A DNA stretch of 64,000 bases from Halobaculum sp. XH14 (GTDB lineage: Archaea; Halobacteriota; Halobacteria; Halobacteriales; Haloferacaceae), in assembly GCF_032116555.1 (NCBI RefSeq), contig NZ_CP134949.1:2170001-2234000 (forward strand), written 5' to 3'. A program made the position numbers and the translations under genes. This document shows positions 34,932 through 43,647 of this stretch, piece after piece. The notes beneath the pieces are model-generated. The model saw only the letters and a list, made by a program, of their open reading frames with translations, was not told the DNA's origin and did not search any database. Position 1 is the first letter of the stretch, and the number at the start of each line of letters is the position of its first letter.

Positions 34932-35990
34932 ATGTCGTTCGAGTTCGAGTTCGACCTGCTACGCGAACTGACGGAGACGAGCGGGGTGCCGGGGTACGAG
35001 GATCGGGTGCGCGAGGTGGCCGAGCGCGAACTGGCCGAACGGACCGACGAGGTCCGGACCGACGCGATGGGGAACGTCGTCGGGACGGTCCACGGCGCCG
35101 ACGGCGGCGACTACGAGGTGGCGGTCGCGGCCCACATGGACGAGATCGGGTTCATGGTCAAACACGTCACCGAGGACGGCTTCCTGAAACTCGACGCGCT
35201 CGGCGGGTGGGACGCGCGCGTGCTCCGCGCCCAGCGCGTCCGGGTCCACACAGACGACGGCGACCTGACGGGGGTCATCGGCTCGGTTCCCCCGCACACG
35301 CTCGACGAGGAGGAGGCGGAGGCGGACGACACCGTCGAGGGTGCGGTCGTCGACCTCGGAATGGACGGCGACGCCGTCGCCGAGTCGGTCTCGGTCGGCG
35401 ATCTGGTGACGATGGAGCAGTCGACCGTCGAACTGGGCGACTGCGTGACGGGCAAGGCGCTCGACGACCGGGTCTGCCTGTTCGCGATGCTCGAGGCCGC
35501 AGAGCGGGTCGAGAACCCGGACGTGACGATCCACTTCTGTGCCACCGTGCAGGAGGAGGTCGGCCTCCGCGGCGCGAGGGCGCTCGGCGTCGACGTCGAC
35601 CCGGATCTGGCGGTCGCGCTCGACGTCACCGTCGCCAGCGACGTCCCGGGCGTCAGCGAGGACAAGCGGGTGACGGAACTCGGCGAGGGGACCGCGATCA
35701 AGCTGAAGGACTCCTCGGTCATCACGACGCCGAAGGTCCACCGCCGGCTCCGCGCGGTCGCCGAGGACGAGGGGATCGACCACCAGCTCGAGGTGCTCCC
35801 CGCGGGCGGGACCGACACCGCCGGCTTCCAGAACACGAACGGCGCGAAACCGGTCGGCGCGATCTCGATTCCCACGCGCTATCTCCACACGGTGACCGAG
35901 ACGGCAAACGGCGACGACGTCGCCGACACGGTCGACCTGCTGACGGCGTTCCTCGACACCGAGACGGGCGAGCACGACTACTCGCTGTAG
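34932..35990 (+). CDS. M42 family metallopeptidase (TET-type aminopeptidase)
   Basis: A 352-residue dinuclear metallo-aminopeptidase. Metal ligands are visible in order: His in VAVAAHMDEIGFM (about residue 66), Asp in KALDDRVCLF (about 178), the catalytic Glu pair in ATVQEEVGLRGA (about 210), Asp in VALDVTVAS (about 233) and His in PTRYLHTVTE (about 318). Related archaeal enzymes form dodecameric tetrahedral particles and trim peptides released by the proteasome. The frame stays open upstream but residues before 34,932 are not family-like. Confidence 0.93.
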   Translation: MSFEFEFDLLRELTETSGVPGYEDRVREVAERELAERTDEVRTDAMGNVVGTVHGADGGDYEVAVAAHMDEIGFMVKHVTEDGFLKLDALGGWDARVLRAQRVRVHTDDGDLTGVIGSVPPHTLDEEEAEADDTVEGAVVDLGMDGDAVAESVSVGDLVTMEQSTVELGDCVTGKALDDRVCLFAMLEAAERVENPDVTIHFCATVQEEVGLRGARALGVDVDPDLAVALDVTVASDVPGVSEDKRVTELGEGTAIKLKDSSVITTPKVHRRLRAVAEDEGIDHQLEVLPAGGTDTAGFQNTNGAKPVGAISIPTRYLHTVTETANGDDVADTVDLLTAFLDTETGEHDYSL

Positions 35991-36079
35991 CTCCGGAAGT
36001 CCGGCGTTTCAGCGCGTGTTAGGTCGAGGATTGTTCTGTTCCAGCAAGATTCGTGGTCCCTCTGCGGTACCACTCCGCT

Positions 36080-36215
36080 ACCTACCGTGAGGGAGGGAGG
36101 CGTGGCGAAGCCACGCCGAACGAGCGAGCGGCATTTTGTCATCGACGGGGTTTGCGGGGGGTCTGGCCGCAGCGTGTCGGCTTCGCCGACACGCGAGGAC
36201 ATGCCCCCCGACAAA
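36080..36215. repeat. Hairpin cluster before the halocyanin gene
   Basis: A 273-base gap separates the M42 and halocyanin genes. It contains perfect short hairpins (GCGTGGCGAAGCCACGC near 36,098 and CGTGTCGGCTTCGCCGACACG near 36,175). A long-range imperfect inverted pair joins GCATTTTGTC near 36,131 with CCCCCCGACAAAAGC near 36,204. The arrangement looks like a structured repeat rather than a gene. Bases after 36,216 lead into the halocyanin promoter. Confidence 0.5.
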
Positions 36216-36263
36216 AGCGGTCGAATCGACGGATTCACCTTGGGGAGGCGCAAACCCGCATCC

Positions 36264-36890
36264 ATGAGCGAGCAGATGAGCCGCCGGAACTTCATCCGGG
36301 GCGCCGCGGGCGCGACCGCCCTCTCGGCCGGCGTCGGCAGCGCGGCCGCACAGGAGGGAACCGGCACTGGTACCGGGACCGGTGAGGGGACCGGAACGGC
36401 TGGCGGCACCGGAACGGCGACGGGCGGCGGTGGCGGTGGCGGCGGCAGCGCCACGGTCGCCGTCGGTCCCGACGGTGACTTCGTGTTCACGCCGGGGACC
36501 GACGAACCGCTCTACGTCACGCCCGGGACGACGGTGACCTTCGTCTGGGAGTCAGACAACCACAACGTCGTCGTGGACACTCAGCCCTCGGACGCGAGCT
36601 GGTCCGGCCACGAGACGATCGAGAACACGGGCTTCGAGTTCTCGTACACGTTCGACGTGCTCGGCACGTACGAGTACTTCTGCCAGCCCCACCAGCAGCA
36701 GGGGATGGTCGGCACCATCGAGGTCGTCGAGAGCACGCCGACCGCGACGCCCGCGCCGGCCGGCCCGCCCGAGGTGCCCGAGTCGGCCAAGAGCCTCGGC
36801 GTCGCCGCCTTCATCGCGATGTGCTCGACGCTCGGGCTGGCGTTCTTCTTCACGAAGTACGGCGGCGACTACGAGCCGCCCGAGGAGTAG
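36264..36890 (+). CDS. Halocyanin (blue copper protein), Tat-exported and membrane-tethered
   Basis: A 208-residue electron carrier. It has a Tat signal (SRRNFIRGAAGATALSAGV), a Gly/Thr-rich linker (residues 30-60) and a plastocyanin-like domain (about 62-155). The copper ligands lie in DNHNVVVD, the Cys of YEYFCQPH, and the His and Met of QPHQQQGM. A proline/alanine linker is followed by a C-terminal transmembrane helix (about residues 178-200), so it is anchored at the outer membrane face. The start is the ATG that begins the Tat region. Confidence 0.93.
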   Translation: MSEQMSRRNFIRGAAGATALSAGVGSAAAQEGTGTGTGTGEGTGTAGGTGTATGGGGGGGGSATVAVGPDGDFVFTPGTDEPLYVTPGTTVTFVWESDNHNVVVDTQPSDASWSGHETIENTGFEFSYTFDVLGTYEYFCQPHQQQGMVGTIEVVESTPTATPAPAGPPEVPESAKSLGVAAFIAMCSTLGLAFFFTKYGGDYEPPEE

Positions 36891-36943
36891 CGGAGCGACG
36901 ACGGTCGCCGATTCTCGCGGATCGGTGAGATGCGGACGAGCGC

Positions 36944-37825
36944 TCAGTCGAGCACCAGCCACGGCACGTCGACGAGCGGCGGGATGTGCGTCTCCACGTG
37001 GTGTTCCCACACGTCCTGCTCGCCGAACGCCTCGCCGTGGTCCGAGGTGACGACGATCCGACCCTCGAGGTCCGCGGCCAGGTCCGCCGCCGCTTCGAGC
37101 GCGAGCCGGAGGTTCTCCTCGTAGTAGGTCTCGATCGTCTCGCGGAGCCCCCGGCTGCCGACGTCGAACACGCTCGCCGGGTCGAGTTCCACGAGCATCC
37201 CGATCATCATGGCGAGCTGGCTCCGGCCGAGCCGGCGTTCGACACGCTGGCGGAGGTCGCCGAGCACCGGGAGCCCGTCGTCGGTCGGCTCCGTCCCGCC
37301 GGGTTCGATGATCCCGCTGCGGATGTGTTTCAGCTTGCGCCCGCGCCCCCTCCGGAGGTACGGCGCGTGCGGCTGGAGGTAGTGGACCACCATGCCGTCC
37401 TCGCCGTGCTCCTCGTCGATCCGGTCGCGTGCGGCCGCCGTCACCGCGCCGGGGACCACCGCGCCGAGGTCGTCGTCCCAGGCGTCCCGCCAGAGGTCGA
37501 CGACCTCGGTGATGTGGTCGGCGGCGGCCCACTCGTAGTCGCAGGAGGCACCCCACTTCAGCTCGTTCAGCGGGATGCCGAGGCTGTTGATGAATGGGTT
37601 CGCGGAGAGGTACGTCAGGTCGGCGGTGCCGGTGAACGTCTTGGCGGCCCATTCGGGGGTGGCCGACCCGGGACTCCGTCGCTTCTCGAGTCGCCCGTCG
37701 AAGTACTCGCCGTGGAGTTCCTCGAAGAAGTCGTATCGACAGGCGTCGAGCACGATGAGATAGTCCCACTCCTCCTCGACGACGTTCTGGTCGGGGAGCG
37801 TGGTAGGCATCGGTTCAGTATTCAT
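36944..37825 (-). CDS. Sulfatase/alkaline-phosphatase-like protein
   Basis: A 293-residue soluble protein of the alkaline phosphatase superfamily. Features are YLIVLDACRYDFF (metal-ligand aspartate and candidate nucleophile cysteine), HYLQPHAPYL, and VVTSDHGEAFGEQ followed by HVETHIPPLVDVPWLV. In sulfatases a cysteine in a CxPxR context is converted to formylglycine; here the local context is ACRYD, so activity may differ. Haloarchaeal relatives lie in surface-glycan clusters, and a glycosyltransferase gene follows immediately on the same strand. A start at residue 6 is also possible. Confidence 0.8.
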   Translation of the reverse strand: MNTEPMPTTLPDQNVVEEEWDYLIVLDACRYDFFEELHGEYFDGRLEKRRSPGSATPEWAAKTFTGTADLTYLSANPFINSLGIPLNELKWGASCDYEWAAADHITEVVDLWRDAWDDDLGAVVPGAVTAAARDRIDEEHGEDGMVVHYLQPHAPYLRRGRGRKLKHIRSGIIEPGGTEPTDDGLPVLGDLRQRVERRLGRSQLAMMIGMLVELDPASVFDVGSRGLRETIETYYEENLRLALEAAADLAADLEGRIVVTSDHGEAFGEQDVWEHHVETHIPPLVDVPWLVLD

Positions 37826-37924
37826 ACACTGCGGGATATTTGTAGTGATTCGTTCCGCGCGGTCGCCGACTCGACCGTCGTCCGGCGTGGGCTCGGCCGC
37901 CTCGACGGCGCTGTGGGTTCCCGG

Positions 37925-38995
37925 TCATGAGAACAGTCCGTACTCGGCCACGACGGCCTCGTACCGGGTCTCGTACTCGCCGAGCACCGCGTCGTGGTCG
38001 AAGCCGGCGAACGTCTCGTTGACCGCCCGCGCCTCGAGGCTCCCGCAGGCGACGAACTCGTCGGCCAGTTCCTGCGGGCTGGTGACGAGCCGCCCCCGGT
38101 CGAGCCCCTCGACGAGTTCGTGTGCGCTCGAGCCGGCCTGGTACTCGACGAGCCCGACACAGCCGCACGCGAGCGCCCACAGCAGGTTCGTGGCGAACGG
38201 CTCGTAGGTCGCGGTCTGGGCGAACACGTGGGTCCCTTTCAGGACGGGGACGAACTCCGCCGGCGGGAGGTCGCCGACGAACGTCACGCGGTCGTCGATC
38301 CGCAGGTCGCGGGCGGTCCGCTCTGCGGCCGCCCGCTCCGGGCCGTCCCCGACGACGGCCGCGCGCCAGTCGCGGTCCCGAAGCTCGGCCAGCGCGAGCA
38401 GAAACGTTCCCACGTTCGCGTCGCCGTCGAGGTCCCGGGCGTACACGATGTCGAAGCTGTCGTCGACTGGCGACTTCCGGACCAGATCGAAGTCGATGCC
38501 CTCCGGAATCACGGTCACGTCCTCTGCGGCCGCACCGTACTCCCGAACCCCGGTCCGAACCGTCTCCGACGGCGTCACCACCGCGTCGGGCTTGCTCACC
38601 ACCTTGCGGTACTGGTTTCGGGAACCGATCTCCGGGTCGCGCTCCCACCAGTCGACGACGACCGGCGTCCGGAGCAGTCGGCCGGCGGTCTTCGCGGTCG
38701 CCGCGTGGGCCGGCGGTACGTTCACCGCGTGGATGACCTCGGGTGCCGCCCGGCGCAGCGCGAACGGGAGCTTCGATCGGAACGACCCGGCGCTGGTCGT
38801 CTCGGTGACGGCTCGGTAGTCGACGCCGTCCTGCTCGAAGTGGTCGATCTCGCCCTCCCACCACTGCGCGCCGAGCCAGGTCACGTCGTGACCGCGAGCC
38901 GCGAGCCCCTCGGCGATGCGTCGCGCTCGCCGGAACGCGGGGGCGTCCCGGTGCTCGGTCGTGAACATCGAGACGAACGCGACGCGCATTCTCAT
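37925..38995 (-). CDS. Family GT4 glycosyltransferase
   Basis: A 356-residue GT-B fold glycosyltransferase. The N-terminal acceptor domain begins MRVAFVSMFTTEHRDAPAFRRARRIAEGLAARGHDVTWL. The nucleotide-sugar domain shows VTVIPEGIDFDLV, AVVGDGPERAAAE, VTFVGDLPPAEFVPVLK and the EPFATNLLWALACG retaining-enzyme motif. It transfers an activated sugar, probably in exopolysaccharide or S-layer glycan synthesis. A TATA element centred at 39,021 puts transcription at the ATG of residue 1; an internal start two codons later is equally possible. Confidence 0.9.
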   Translation of the reverse strand: MRMRVAFVSMFTTEHRDAPAFRRARRIAEGLAARGHDVTWLGAQWWEGEIDHFEQDGVDYRAVTETTSAGSFRSKLPFALRRAAPEVIHAVNVPPAHAATAKTAGRLLRTPVVVDWWERDPEIGSRNQYRKVVSKPDAVVTPSETVRTGVREYGAAAEDVTVIPEGIDFDLVRKSPVDDSFDIVYARDLDGDANVGTFLLALAELRDRDWRAAVVGDGPERAAAERTARDLRIDDRVTFVGDLPPAEFVPVLKGTHVFAQTATYEPFATNLLWALACGCVGLVEYQAGSSAHELVEGLDRGRLVTSPQELADEFVACGSLEARAVNETFAGFDHDAVLGEYETRYEAVVAEYGLFS

Positions 38996-39011
38996 CCGGT
39001 CGCTTGCCACG

Positions 39012-39028
39012 TGGCGATAAAAATCCGT
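39012..39028 (-). promoter_or_regulatory. TATA element of the glycosyltransferase gene
   Basis: Minus-strand GGATTTTTATCGCC is centred 26 bases before the ATG at 38,995. It supports a leaderless transcript and rules out longer upstream starts. Confidence 0.65.
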
Positions 39029-39222
39029 GTGGTCCGAATTTCGGGTTCGCGTGGGGGGTCGGCGTCGTTCGGTTGGTGGTTCGGGACACGTCGGACCCGA
39101 TACCGTGGCGACGACCACGAAAGCCCCCGCGGACGGCCGGGAATCGTCGGTCGGTCGAGCACGAAGCCCCACGAGTCGCTGCCACCCGAACGCTTTCCGT
39201 CGATGCGGGCATATCACGCGAC

Positions 39223-41070
39223 ATGAACGATGCGCCCGCATCCCACGGCTCCGACGAGGGGTACGACATCGAGCGGTACCTCAACATCAGGAGCGCCCAC
39301 GGCGCCGACTTCGCGCCCGACGGCACCCTGGCGTTCCTCATGGACACGACGGGCACGCCGCAGGTCTGGACGCTGGCGGAACCCGGCGGCTGGCCGGTCC
39401 AGCACACGTTCTTCGACGAGCGCGTCACGTTCGTCGACTGGTCGCCCGAGCGGCGCGAACTCGTGTTCGGCATGGACGAGGGCGGCAACGAGCGCGTCCA
39501 GCTCCACCGGCTCACCCCCGACACCGGCCGGATCGTGAACCTCACCCAGCGCCCCGGCGCGAAACACCGCTGGGGCGGCTGGCGCTCCGACGGCGAACAG
39601 TTCGCGTTCGCCTCGAACCGGCGCGACGAGGCGGTGTTCGACGTGTACGTGCAGAGCCGCGACCGGACCGGCGGCGGCGCCGAACGCGTCTTCGAGGGCG
39701 ACGGCTGGCTCTCAGTGGTCGACTGGGGCCCCGAGGACGACCGGCTGTTGCTCCACGAGGCCCGCTCCAGCTTCGACCACGACCTCCACGTGCTCGACCT
39801 CGAATCCGGCGAGCGGCTCCACCTCACGCCCCACGACGGGAACGCGCGGTTCACCAGCCCGGAGTGGGGTCCCGACGGCGACGCGGTGTACTGCTGTACG
39901 GACCACGCGAGCGACACGCTCCGGCTCGAACGCCTCTCGGTCGACACCGGCGACCGCTCGGTGCTCGCCGACGGCGACGGCTGGAACGTCGACGGCGTCG
40001 CGCTGGACGAGGACTCCCGACGGCTCGTCTACTCGCGGAACGTCGACGGGTACACGGAGCTCTCGGCCGCGGAACTCGTCGGGACCGACGAACTCGAACC
40101 GCTGCCGGACCCGGACCACCCCCGCGGCGTCGCCGGCGGCGTCTCGTTCACGGATGGGGGCGACGCGTACGCGCTCACGGTCACCGGGAGCACCGTCAAC
40201 ACGAACGTCTACGTCGCCGACGCGGCCGGCGGCGACGCGGAGCGCTGGACGTACGCCGCGACGGCCGGCATCCCCGAGGACAGCTTCGTCGAACCGGAGC
40301 TCGTCCACTACCCGACGTTCGACGGCCGAGACATCCCCGCGTTCTTCTCTACTCCCTCCACCCCCCACGATGAGGGCTCGGAACACCGCGACACGCCGGT
40401 CATCGTCGACATCCACGGCGGCCCGGAGAGCCAGCGGAGGCCCTCGTTCAACGGCGTGAAGCAGTACTTCCTCTCGCAGGGGTACGCCGTGTTCGAGCCG
40501 AACGTCCGCGGCTCGTCGGGGTACGGGAAGGCCTACACCCACCTCGACGACGTGGAAAAGCGGATGGACTCGGTGGCCGACGTCAAGGCGGGCGTCGAGT
40601 GGCTCCACGACCACCCGGACGTCGAGCCGGACCGCATCGTCGCCATGGGCGGCTCCTACGGCGGCTTCATGACGCTCGCGGCGCTCACCGAGCACCCCGA
40701 CCTCTGGGCGGCCGGGGTCGACATCGTCGGCATCGCCAACTTCGTCACGTTCCTCGAGAACACCGGCGACTGGCGGCGCGAACTCCGGGAGGCCGAGTAC
40801 GGCAGCCTCGCGGAGGACCGGGAGTTCCTCGAGTCCGTCTCGCCCACGACGAACATCGACGCCATCGAGGCGCCGCTGTTCGTCCTCCACGGCGAGAACG
40901 ACCCGCGCGTCCCCGTGGGCGAAGCCGAACAGATCGTCGAGCGGGCCCGCGAGCAGGGCGTCCCCGTGCGAAAGCTGGTCTTCGAGGACGAGGGTCACGG
41001 GTTCACGAAGCTGGAGAACCGCATCGAGGCGTACCGCGCCATCGCGGAGTTCCTCGCGGAACACGTCTGA
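39223..41070 (+). CDS. S9 family peptidase (acylaminoacyl/prolyl oligopeptidase type)
   Basis: A 615-residue serine peptidase. Residues 1-370 form a beta-propeller with TolB-like repeats (DGTLAFLMDTTG, GEQFAFASNRRDEAVFDVYVQ, SPEWGPDGDAVYCCTD). The C-terminal alpha/beta hydrolase domain has VDIHGGPESQ, the nucleophile serine in AMGGSYGGFMTL (about residue 480), aspartate in LHGENDPRV and histidine in DEGHGF. It cleaves short peptides in the cytoplasm; no signal peptide is seen. Upstream in-frame sequence before 39,223 is non-conserved and proline/arginine-rich. Confidence 0.92.
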   Translation: MNDAPASHGSDEGYDIERYLNIRSAHGADFAPDGTLAFLMDTTGTPQVWTLAEPGGWPVQHTFFDERVTFVDWSPERRELVFGMDEGGNERVQLHRLTPDTGRIVNLTQRPGAKHRWGGWRSDGEQFAFASNRRDEAVFDVYVQSRDRTGGGAERVFEGDGWLSVVDWGPEDDRLLLHEARSSFDHDLHVLDLESGERLHLTPHDGNARFTSPEWGPDGDAVYCCTDHASDTLRLERLSVDTGDRSVLADGDGWNVDGVALDEDSRRLVYSRNVDGYTELSAAELVGTDELEPLPDPDHPRGVAGGVSFTDGGDAYALTVTGSTVNTNVYVADAAGGDAERWTYAATAGIPEDSFVEPELVHYPTFDGRDIPAFFSTPSTPHDEGSEHRDTPVIVDIHGGPESQRRPSFNGVKQYFLSQGYAVFEPNVRGSSGYGKAYTHLDDVEKRMDSVADVKAGVEWLHDHPDVEPDRIVAMGGSYGGFMTLAALTEHPDLWAAGVDIVGIANFVTFLENTGDWRRELREAEYGSLAEDREFLESVSPTTNIDAIEAPLFVLHGENDPRVPVGEAEQIVERAREQGVPVRKLVFEDEGHGFTKLENRIEAYRAIAEFLAEHV

Positions 41071-41185
41071 GGTCACGTGCACGCGCCGGGCCGAACTCGG
41101 TGCCGCCGGATGCCCGTCCGGCCCCGGCGACACGTGTCGTCCCGGCGACGAATGAATTATACAGGTCGACTCGCGTGGTGGTCAT

Positions 41186-42385
41186 ATGTCCCGGGCTCCC
41201 ATCGACGCGCGGGTTCTGGTCGCCGTCTCCGATTCCAGACCGGACGTCGATGCGGGGCCCGGCGAGGCGACGGCAGCCGCGCTCGCCGAGGAACTGGGCG
41301 TCGAGACCGTCACCAAGCGAGGGAGGATGGCCGTCGAGTACCTGCGCGAACTCGCCCCGACCGTGGAGTGTATCGTCTGCATGAGCGAGTGTGCCGACTG
41401 CGTCGGAAACCTCACCGACGTCGCTCCCTCGGTCCCGCTCGTCGTCTACGGCGACGAGGCACCGGCGACACCCGTCGACGGGATCGTGGCTCGGGACGGC
41501 GGGCGGGGGGTGCTCGCCGATCGCGTCGCGGACCAGATCCGCCGCGGGAGAGAGCGCGATCGCCTCGACGAGGCGAACACCAAACTGACCGCGCTCAACA
41601 CGTACACCCGTGGGATCACGGCCTGCGAGACGGTCGAGGAGGTGGCCGACACCGTGGTCGCGGCCGTGACGGAGCCGCTGGCGTACGGCGAGTGCGTGCT
41701 CGCGCTGGTCGAGGACGACAAGTTCGTGCCGTACGGCGACACGCTACCGTTCGACCCGGAGGTCACGCTGACGGTCGACGAGGGCGTCGCGGGTCGAACG
41801 TACCGTCGCCAGGAGTCCCAACTCGTCGACGACTACCGGGCGGACGACGATCGGAACCCGCAGGTCCCGCTGGACGGGTCCGTCGCGAGCATCCCGATCG
41901 GCGATCACGGCGTCCTGCAGGTCTCGACCGATCGACAGGAGGCGTTCGACGGACGCGACGTCGAGTTCCTGGAGATCGTCGCCTCACACACGAACGAGGC
42001 GCTCTCGCGGCTCCGCCGGGAGACGGACCTCAGGGTCGAGCGCGACCGGCTGCACGCGTTCTTCGAGGGGCTCCCGGCGCCGACAGTGTACGTCGAGACG
42101 GAGCCTGACGGGACGCCGGTCCTGCGCGAGGCCAACGCCGCGTACGAGGCGGCGTTCCCCTCGGTCGCCGTCGGGGAGCCCGTCGAATCCGCGTTCCCGA
42201 CGGCGACCGAACGGCGGCTGTTCGCCGACGCGATCCGGGCCGAAGAGGTCGTCACCGAGTCGATCGAACGGGACACCGTCACCGAGGGGAACCGGCGGCT
42301 GGATCTGACGATCGTTCCGGTGAGGACGACGGGGCTCGACGCCGCCGGCTTCGGCGTCTACGTCGCCGACGTGACGCTTCCGTAG
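41186..42385 (+). CDS. GAF/PAS sensor protein without kinase domain
   Basis: A 399-residue soluble signalling protein. A receiver-like N-terminal domain (1-115) lacks the phospho-acceptor aspartate and instead has the cysteine cluster ECIVCMSECADC near residues 60-71. A GAF domain follows (about 130-265; EPLAYGECVLALVED, GVAGRTYRRQESQLVDDY). A PAS-like C-terminal part starts at RLHAFFEGLPAPTVYVETE. No histidine-kinase, output or HTH domain is seen. A TATA element (AATTATAC, centre about 41,158) is 28 bases upstream. Haloarchaea use many such orphan sensors; the partner is unknown. Confidence 0.8.
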   Translation: MSRAPIDARVLVAVSDSRPDVDAGPGEATAAALAEELGVETVTKRGRMAVEYLRELAPTVECIVCMSECADCVGNLTDVAPSVPLVVYGDEAPATPVDGIVARDGGRGVLADRVADQIRRGRERDRLDEANTKLTALNTYTRGITACETVEEVADTVVAAVTEPLAYGECVLALVEDDKFVPYGDTLPFDPEVTLTVDEGVAGRTYRRQESQLVDDYRADDDRNPQVPLDGSVASIPIGDHGVLQVSTDRQEAFDGRDVEFLEIVASHTNEALSRLRRETDLRVERDRLHAFFEGLPAPTVYVETEPDGTPVLREANAAYEAAFPSVAVGEPVESAFPTATERRLFADAIRAEEVVTESIERDTVTEGNRRLDLTIVPVRTTGLDAAGFGVYVADVTLP

Positions 42386-42540
42386 TCGGCCCCGTCGTCA
42401 GCGCTCGTCGCAGCACCGCCCCCGATCGGCCAGGTGTCGTTCTCCGCGTCGCTTCCCTCGTCGTGCCGCTCGTCGGGGACCCGCCCGACCAGCCGCCTGG
42501 CCCGGCATATTTATCCGACGGCTATCAGTAGCCGGATGCG

Positions 42541-43137
42541 ATGTCCAACGACGACGATCCAGTCGAGACGGCCGAGGACGCGGGGTCGGGTGCCGGGTCC
42601 GGGACCGGGGCGGAACGGGAACCGGAGGCCGAAGGCGGAGCCGGGTCGGGATCGGAAGCCGAAGGCGGTGCCGAGCCGGGGTCGGAAGCCGGAGGCGGTG
42701 CCGAGCCGGGGTCGGAAGCCGGAGGCGAAGCCGAGTCGGGGTCCGAAGCCGGAGGCGTGGGGGAGACTGCACACGACGAGGTGTACTGTTCGAGCTGTGG
42801 CGAGCCGATCAAGCGCGATGCGGAAGTGTGTCCACACTGCGGCGTTCGCCAGCGGGGCGCGGGCGACTCCCCCGAGTTGAACCCGGGAATCTCCGCGATC
42901 GCCTCGCTCGTCATTCCGGGCGCCGGACAGCTCTACAACGGGCAGATGGGCCGCGGTGCCGTCGCGTTCCTCGGCGCCATCGTCGCGGACACGCTCATCA
43001 CGGTGCTCGCGCTCCTGCTCACGTTCATCCTCATCGGACCGCTGTTCTTCTTTCTCATCCCGGTCGTCCACATCGGGATCGCCTACGACGCGTACAACCA
43101 GGCCGAGCGGATCAACGCGGGCGAGATCACCGTCTGA
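42541..43137 (+). CDS. Zinc-ribbon and TM2-like membrane protein
   Basis: A 198-residue protein. The N-terminal 75 residues are a low-complexity Gly/Glu/Ala/Ser tract. Then a zinc ribbon CSSCGEPIKRDAEVCPHCG (about residues 83-101) and a short linker lead to a TM2-type domain with NPGISAIASLVIPGAGQLYNGQMGRGAVAFL and two hydrophobic helices. Proteins of this sort are common in haloarchaea with unknown roles. The N-terminal tract is built of tandem 30-base repeats (see 42,649-42,759). Confidence 0.8.
   Translation: MSNDDDPVETAEDAGSGAGSGTGAEREPEAEGGAGSGSEAEGGAEPGSEAGGGAEPGSEAGGEAESGSEAGGVGETAHDEVYCSSCGEPIKRDAEVCPHCGVRQRGAGDSPELNPGISAIASLVIPGAGQLYNGQMGRGAVAFLGAIVADTLITVLALLLTFILIGPLFFFLIPVVHIGIAYDAYNQAERINAGEITV
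42649..42759 (+). repeat. Tandem 30-base repeat inside the zinc-ribbon gene
   Basis: Three full units and one partial unit of 30 bases, each encoding ten residues of the form GSEAGGGAEP (last position Pro or Ser). Units two and three differ by a few synonymous or Gly/Glu changes. Such in-frame repeats can change copy number by slippage. Confidence 0.7.
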
Positions 43138-43224
43138 ACCGGGTCGTCCGGCGGCGGCTCCCCGGCGTTTCCTCGAGTCCGAAAGTCCGTTAGAGTCAAA
43201 CGCGACGCCTCCGATACTGCGCCC

Positions 43225-43647
43225 ATGAGCACCCAGGAACAGGAGGAGCGGACCATCCGCTGTCTCATCGCCAAGGTCGGCCTCGACGGCCACGACCGCG
43301 GGGCCCACGTCATCTCCCGGGCGTTCCGCGACGCGGGCTTCGAGGTCATCTACTCGGGGCTCCACCGGGCGCCCGACGAGATCGTGCAGGCCGCCGTGCA
43401 GGAGGACGTCGACGTGCTCGGCATCTCGATCCTGTCGGGCGCACACAACACGCTCGTACCGAAGATCATCGCGGGACTCGAGGAGTACGACGCGTTCGAG
43501 GACACGCTGATCCTCGTCGGCGGCATCGTCCCCGACGACGACCGCGAGGAGCTGCTGGAGATGGGCGTCTCGGCCGTGTTCGGTCCCGGTACGCCGATGG
43601 AGGAGACGATCGAGTTCGTCCGGGAGAACGTCCACGACCGGACATGA
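43225..43647 (+). CDS. mcmA2: Methylmalonyl-CoA mutase, small (cobalamin-binding) subunit
   Basis: A 140-residue B12-binding subunit. The DxHxxG cobalamin motif is in KVGLDGHDRGAHVIS (about residues 18-32), followed by ISILSGAHNTLVP and the terminal FGPGTPMEETIEFVREN block. It pairs with a separately encoded catalytic large subunit, which is not in this window. The mutase interconverts methylmalonyl-CoA and succinyl-CoA. The stop overlaps the start of the MeaB gene by 4 bases, so the subunit and its GTPase are coupled. Confidence 0.93.
   Translation: MSTQEQEERTIRCLIAKVGLDGHDRGAHVISRAFRDAGFEVIYSGLHRAPDEIVQAAVQEDVDVLGISILSGAHNTLVPKIIAGLEEYDAFEDTLILVGGIVPDDDREELLEMGVSAVFGPGTPMEETIEFVRENVHDRT

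Noticed and set aside
39116-39140. Repeat-family end near the S9 peptidase gene
   Set aside because: CGAAAGCCCCCGCGG matches the end, but nothing else of the family follows. It may be an isolated fragment and cannot be counted.
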